Below, piece by piece: positions 63,995 to 64,000 of a stretch of 64,000 nt of DNA (position 1 is its first letter; each line of letters opens with the position of its first letter). The notes beneath the pieces were generated by a model. That model was not told the origin of the DNA, did no database searches, and worked only from the letters and a program-made list of their open reading frames with translations. Position numbers and translations under genes: made by a program. This DNA is from Vibrio kanaloae (lineage in GTDB: Bacteria; Pseudomonadota; Gammaproteobacteria; Enterobacterales; Vibrionaceae): NCBI RefSeq assembly GCF_024347535.1, contig NZ_AP025497.1, positions 744,001-808,000 on the forward strand, in the 5' to 3' direction.

Positions 63995-64000
63995 TGGTGG
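63995..64000 (-). tRNA. Possible 3' end of another tRNA, probably tRNA-Met (cut by window)
   Basis: The last six bases are TGGTGG, which is CCACCA on the minus strand, the end expected of tRNA-Met (GCCACCA). E. coli has a Met tRNA next to leuW in the matching operon. Only six bases are visible, so this is an inference from context. Confidence 0.35.

Noticed and set aside
1..64000. Prophage, insertion sequence, CRISPR, toxin-antitoxin or restriction-modification genes
   Set aside because: None seen: no integrase, transposase, repeat-spacer array, methylase or phage structural gene among the frames; gene content is core chromosome throughout.

Overview
This window is ordinary, densely packed core chromosome from a gammaproteobacterium of the family Vibrionaceae, very probably the genus Vibrio. 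The evidence is a complete Na+-translocating NADH:quinone reductase operon (nqrABCDEF) followed by apbE and nqrM, an OmpK-type Tsx-family outer membrane protein, a small protein that looks like the vibrio-restricted DUF2850 family, LexA boxes of the E. coli type, and E. coli-like gene order in recCBD, yajG/ampG, leuS-to-lipA and miaB/ybeZ/ybeY/corC/lnt. The species cannot be fixed from the sequence alone. No prophage, insertion sequence, CRISPR array, rRNA operon or restriction system was seen.

Layout. 1-4.2 kb: the 3' end of a periplasmic 5'-nucleotidase gene, a MarC-family membrane protein, SOS-controlled yebG, and a LysR regulator divergent from a TDT-family transporter. 4.3-14.2 kb: recC, recB and recD, with an unusual 428-bp non-coding, inverted-repeat-rich stretch between recC and recB. 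14.2-19.3 kb: a small unknown gene, argA with likely ARG boxes, a DUF2850-like membrane protein, mltA, tcdA and csdE. 19.4-26.8 kb, minus strand: csdA, a panE-like reductase, ompK with a good CRP site, ampG, ppiA, yajG and rlmG. 27-35.2 kb, plus strand: bolA and the NQR block. 35.3-39.9 kb: dinB with a perfect LexA box, an atypical RecQ-family helicase, a GreA/GreB-like protein and a YggN-like periplasmic protein. 40-41.5 kb: an SNF-family sodium-coupled transporter.

41.7-61.1 kb is a long minus-strand run of envelope, lipoylation and translation genes: leuS-lptE-holA-rsfS-rlmH-mrdA-mrdB-rlpA-dacA-ybeD-lipB-lipA, and miaB, ybeZ-ybeY-corC-lnt, separated by the plus-strand zinc-ribbon gene ybeL. 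The end holds ubiF (+), a lactonase-family protein (-) and tRNA-Leu(UAG) on the minus strand. This tRNA-Leu is probably the last gene of a Met/Leu/Gln tRNA cluster whose next member begins at the window edge.

The genes fall into functional groups: DNA repair and damage response (recBCD, yebG, dinB, RecQ-like), sodium bioenergetics with its own maturation factors (apbE flavinylates NqrB and NqrC, nqrM aids iron assembly), the elongasome and peptidoglycan recycling (mrdA, mrdB, rlpA, dacA, mltA, ampG), lipoprotein and LPS biogenesis (lnt, lptE), and sulfur transfer and tRNA t6A cyclisation (csdA, csdE, tcdA). I did not find an undescribed system. The points most worth checking are the recC-recB intergenic element, the missing nadD between holA and rsfS, the displaced zinc motif of the RecQ-like helicase, the structured nqr leader, the large inverted repeat between miaB and ubiF, and several operator-like dyads.
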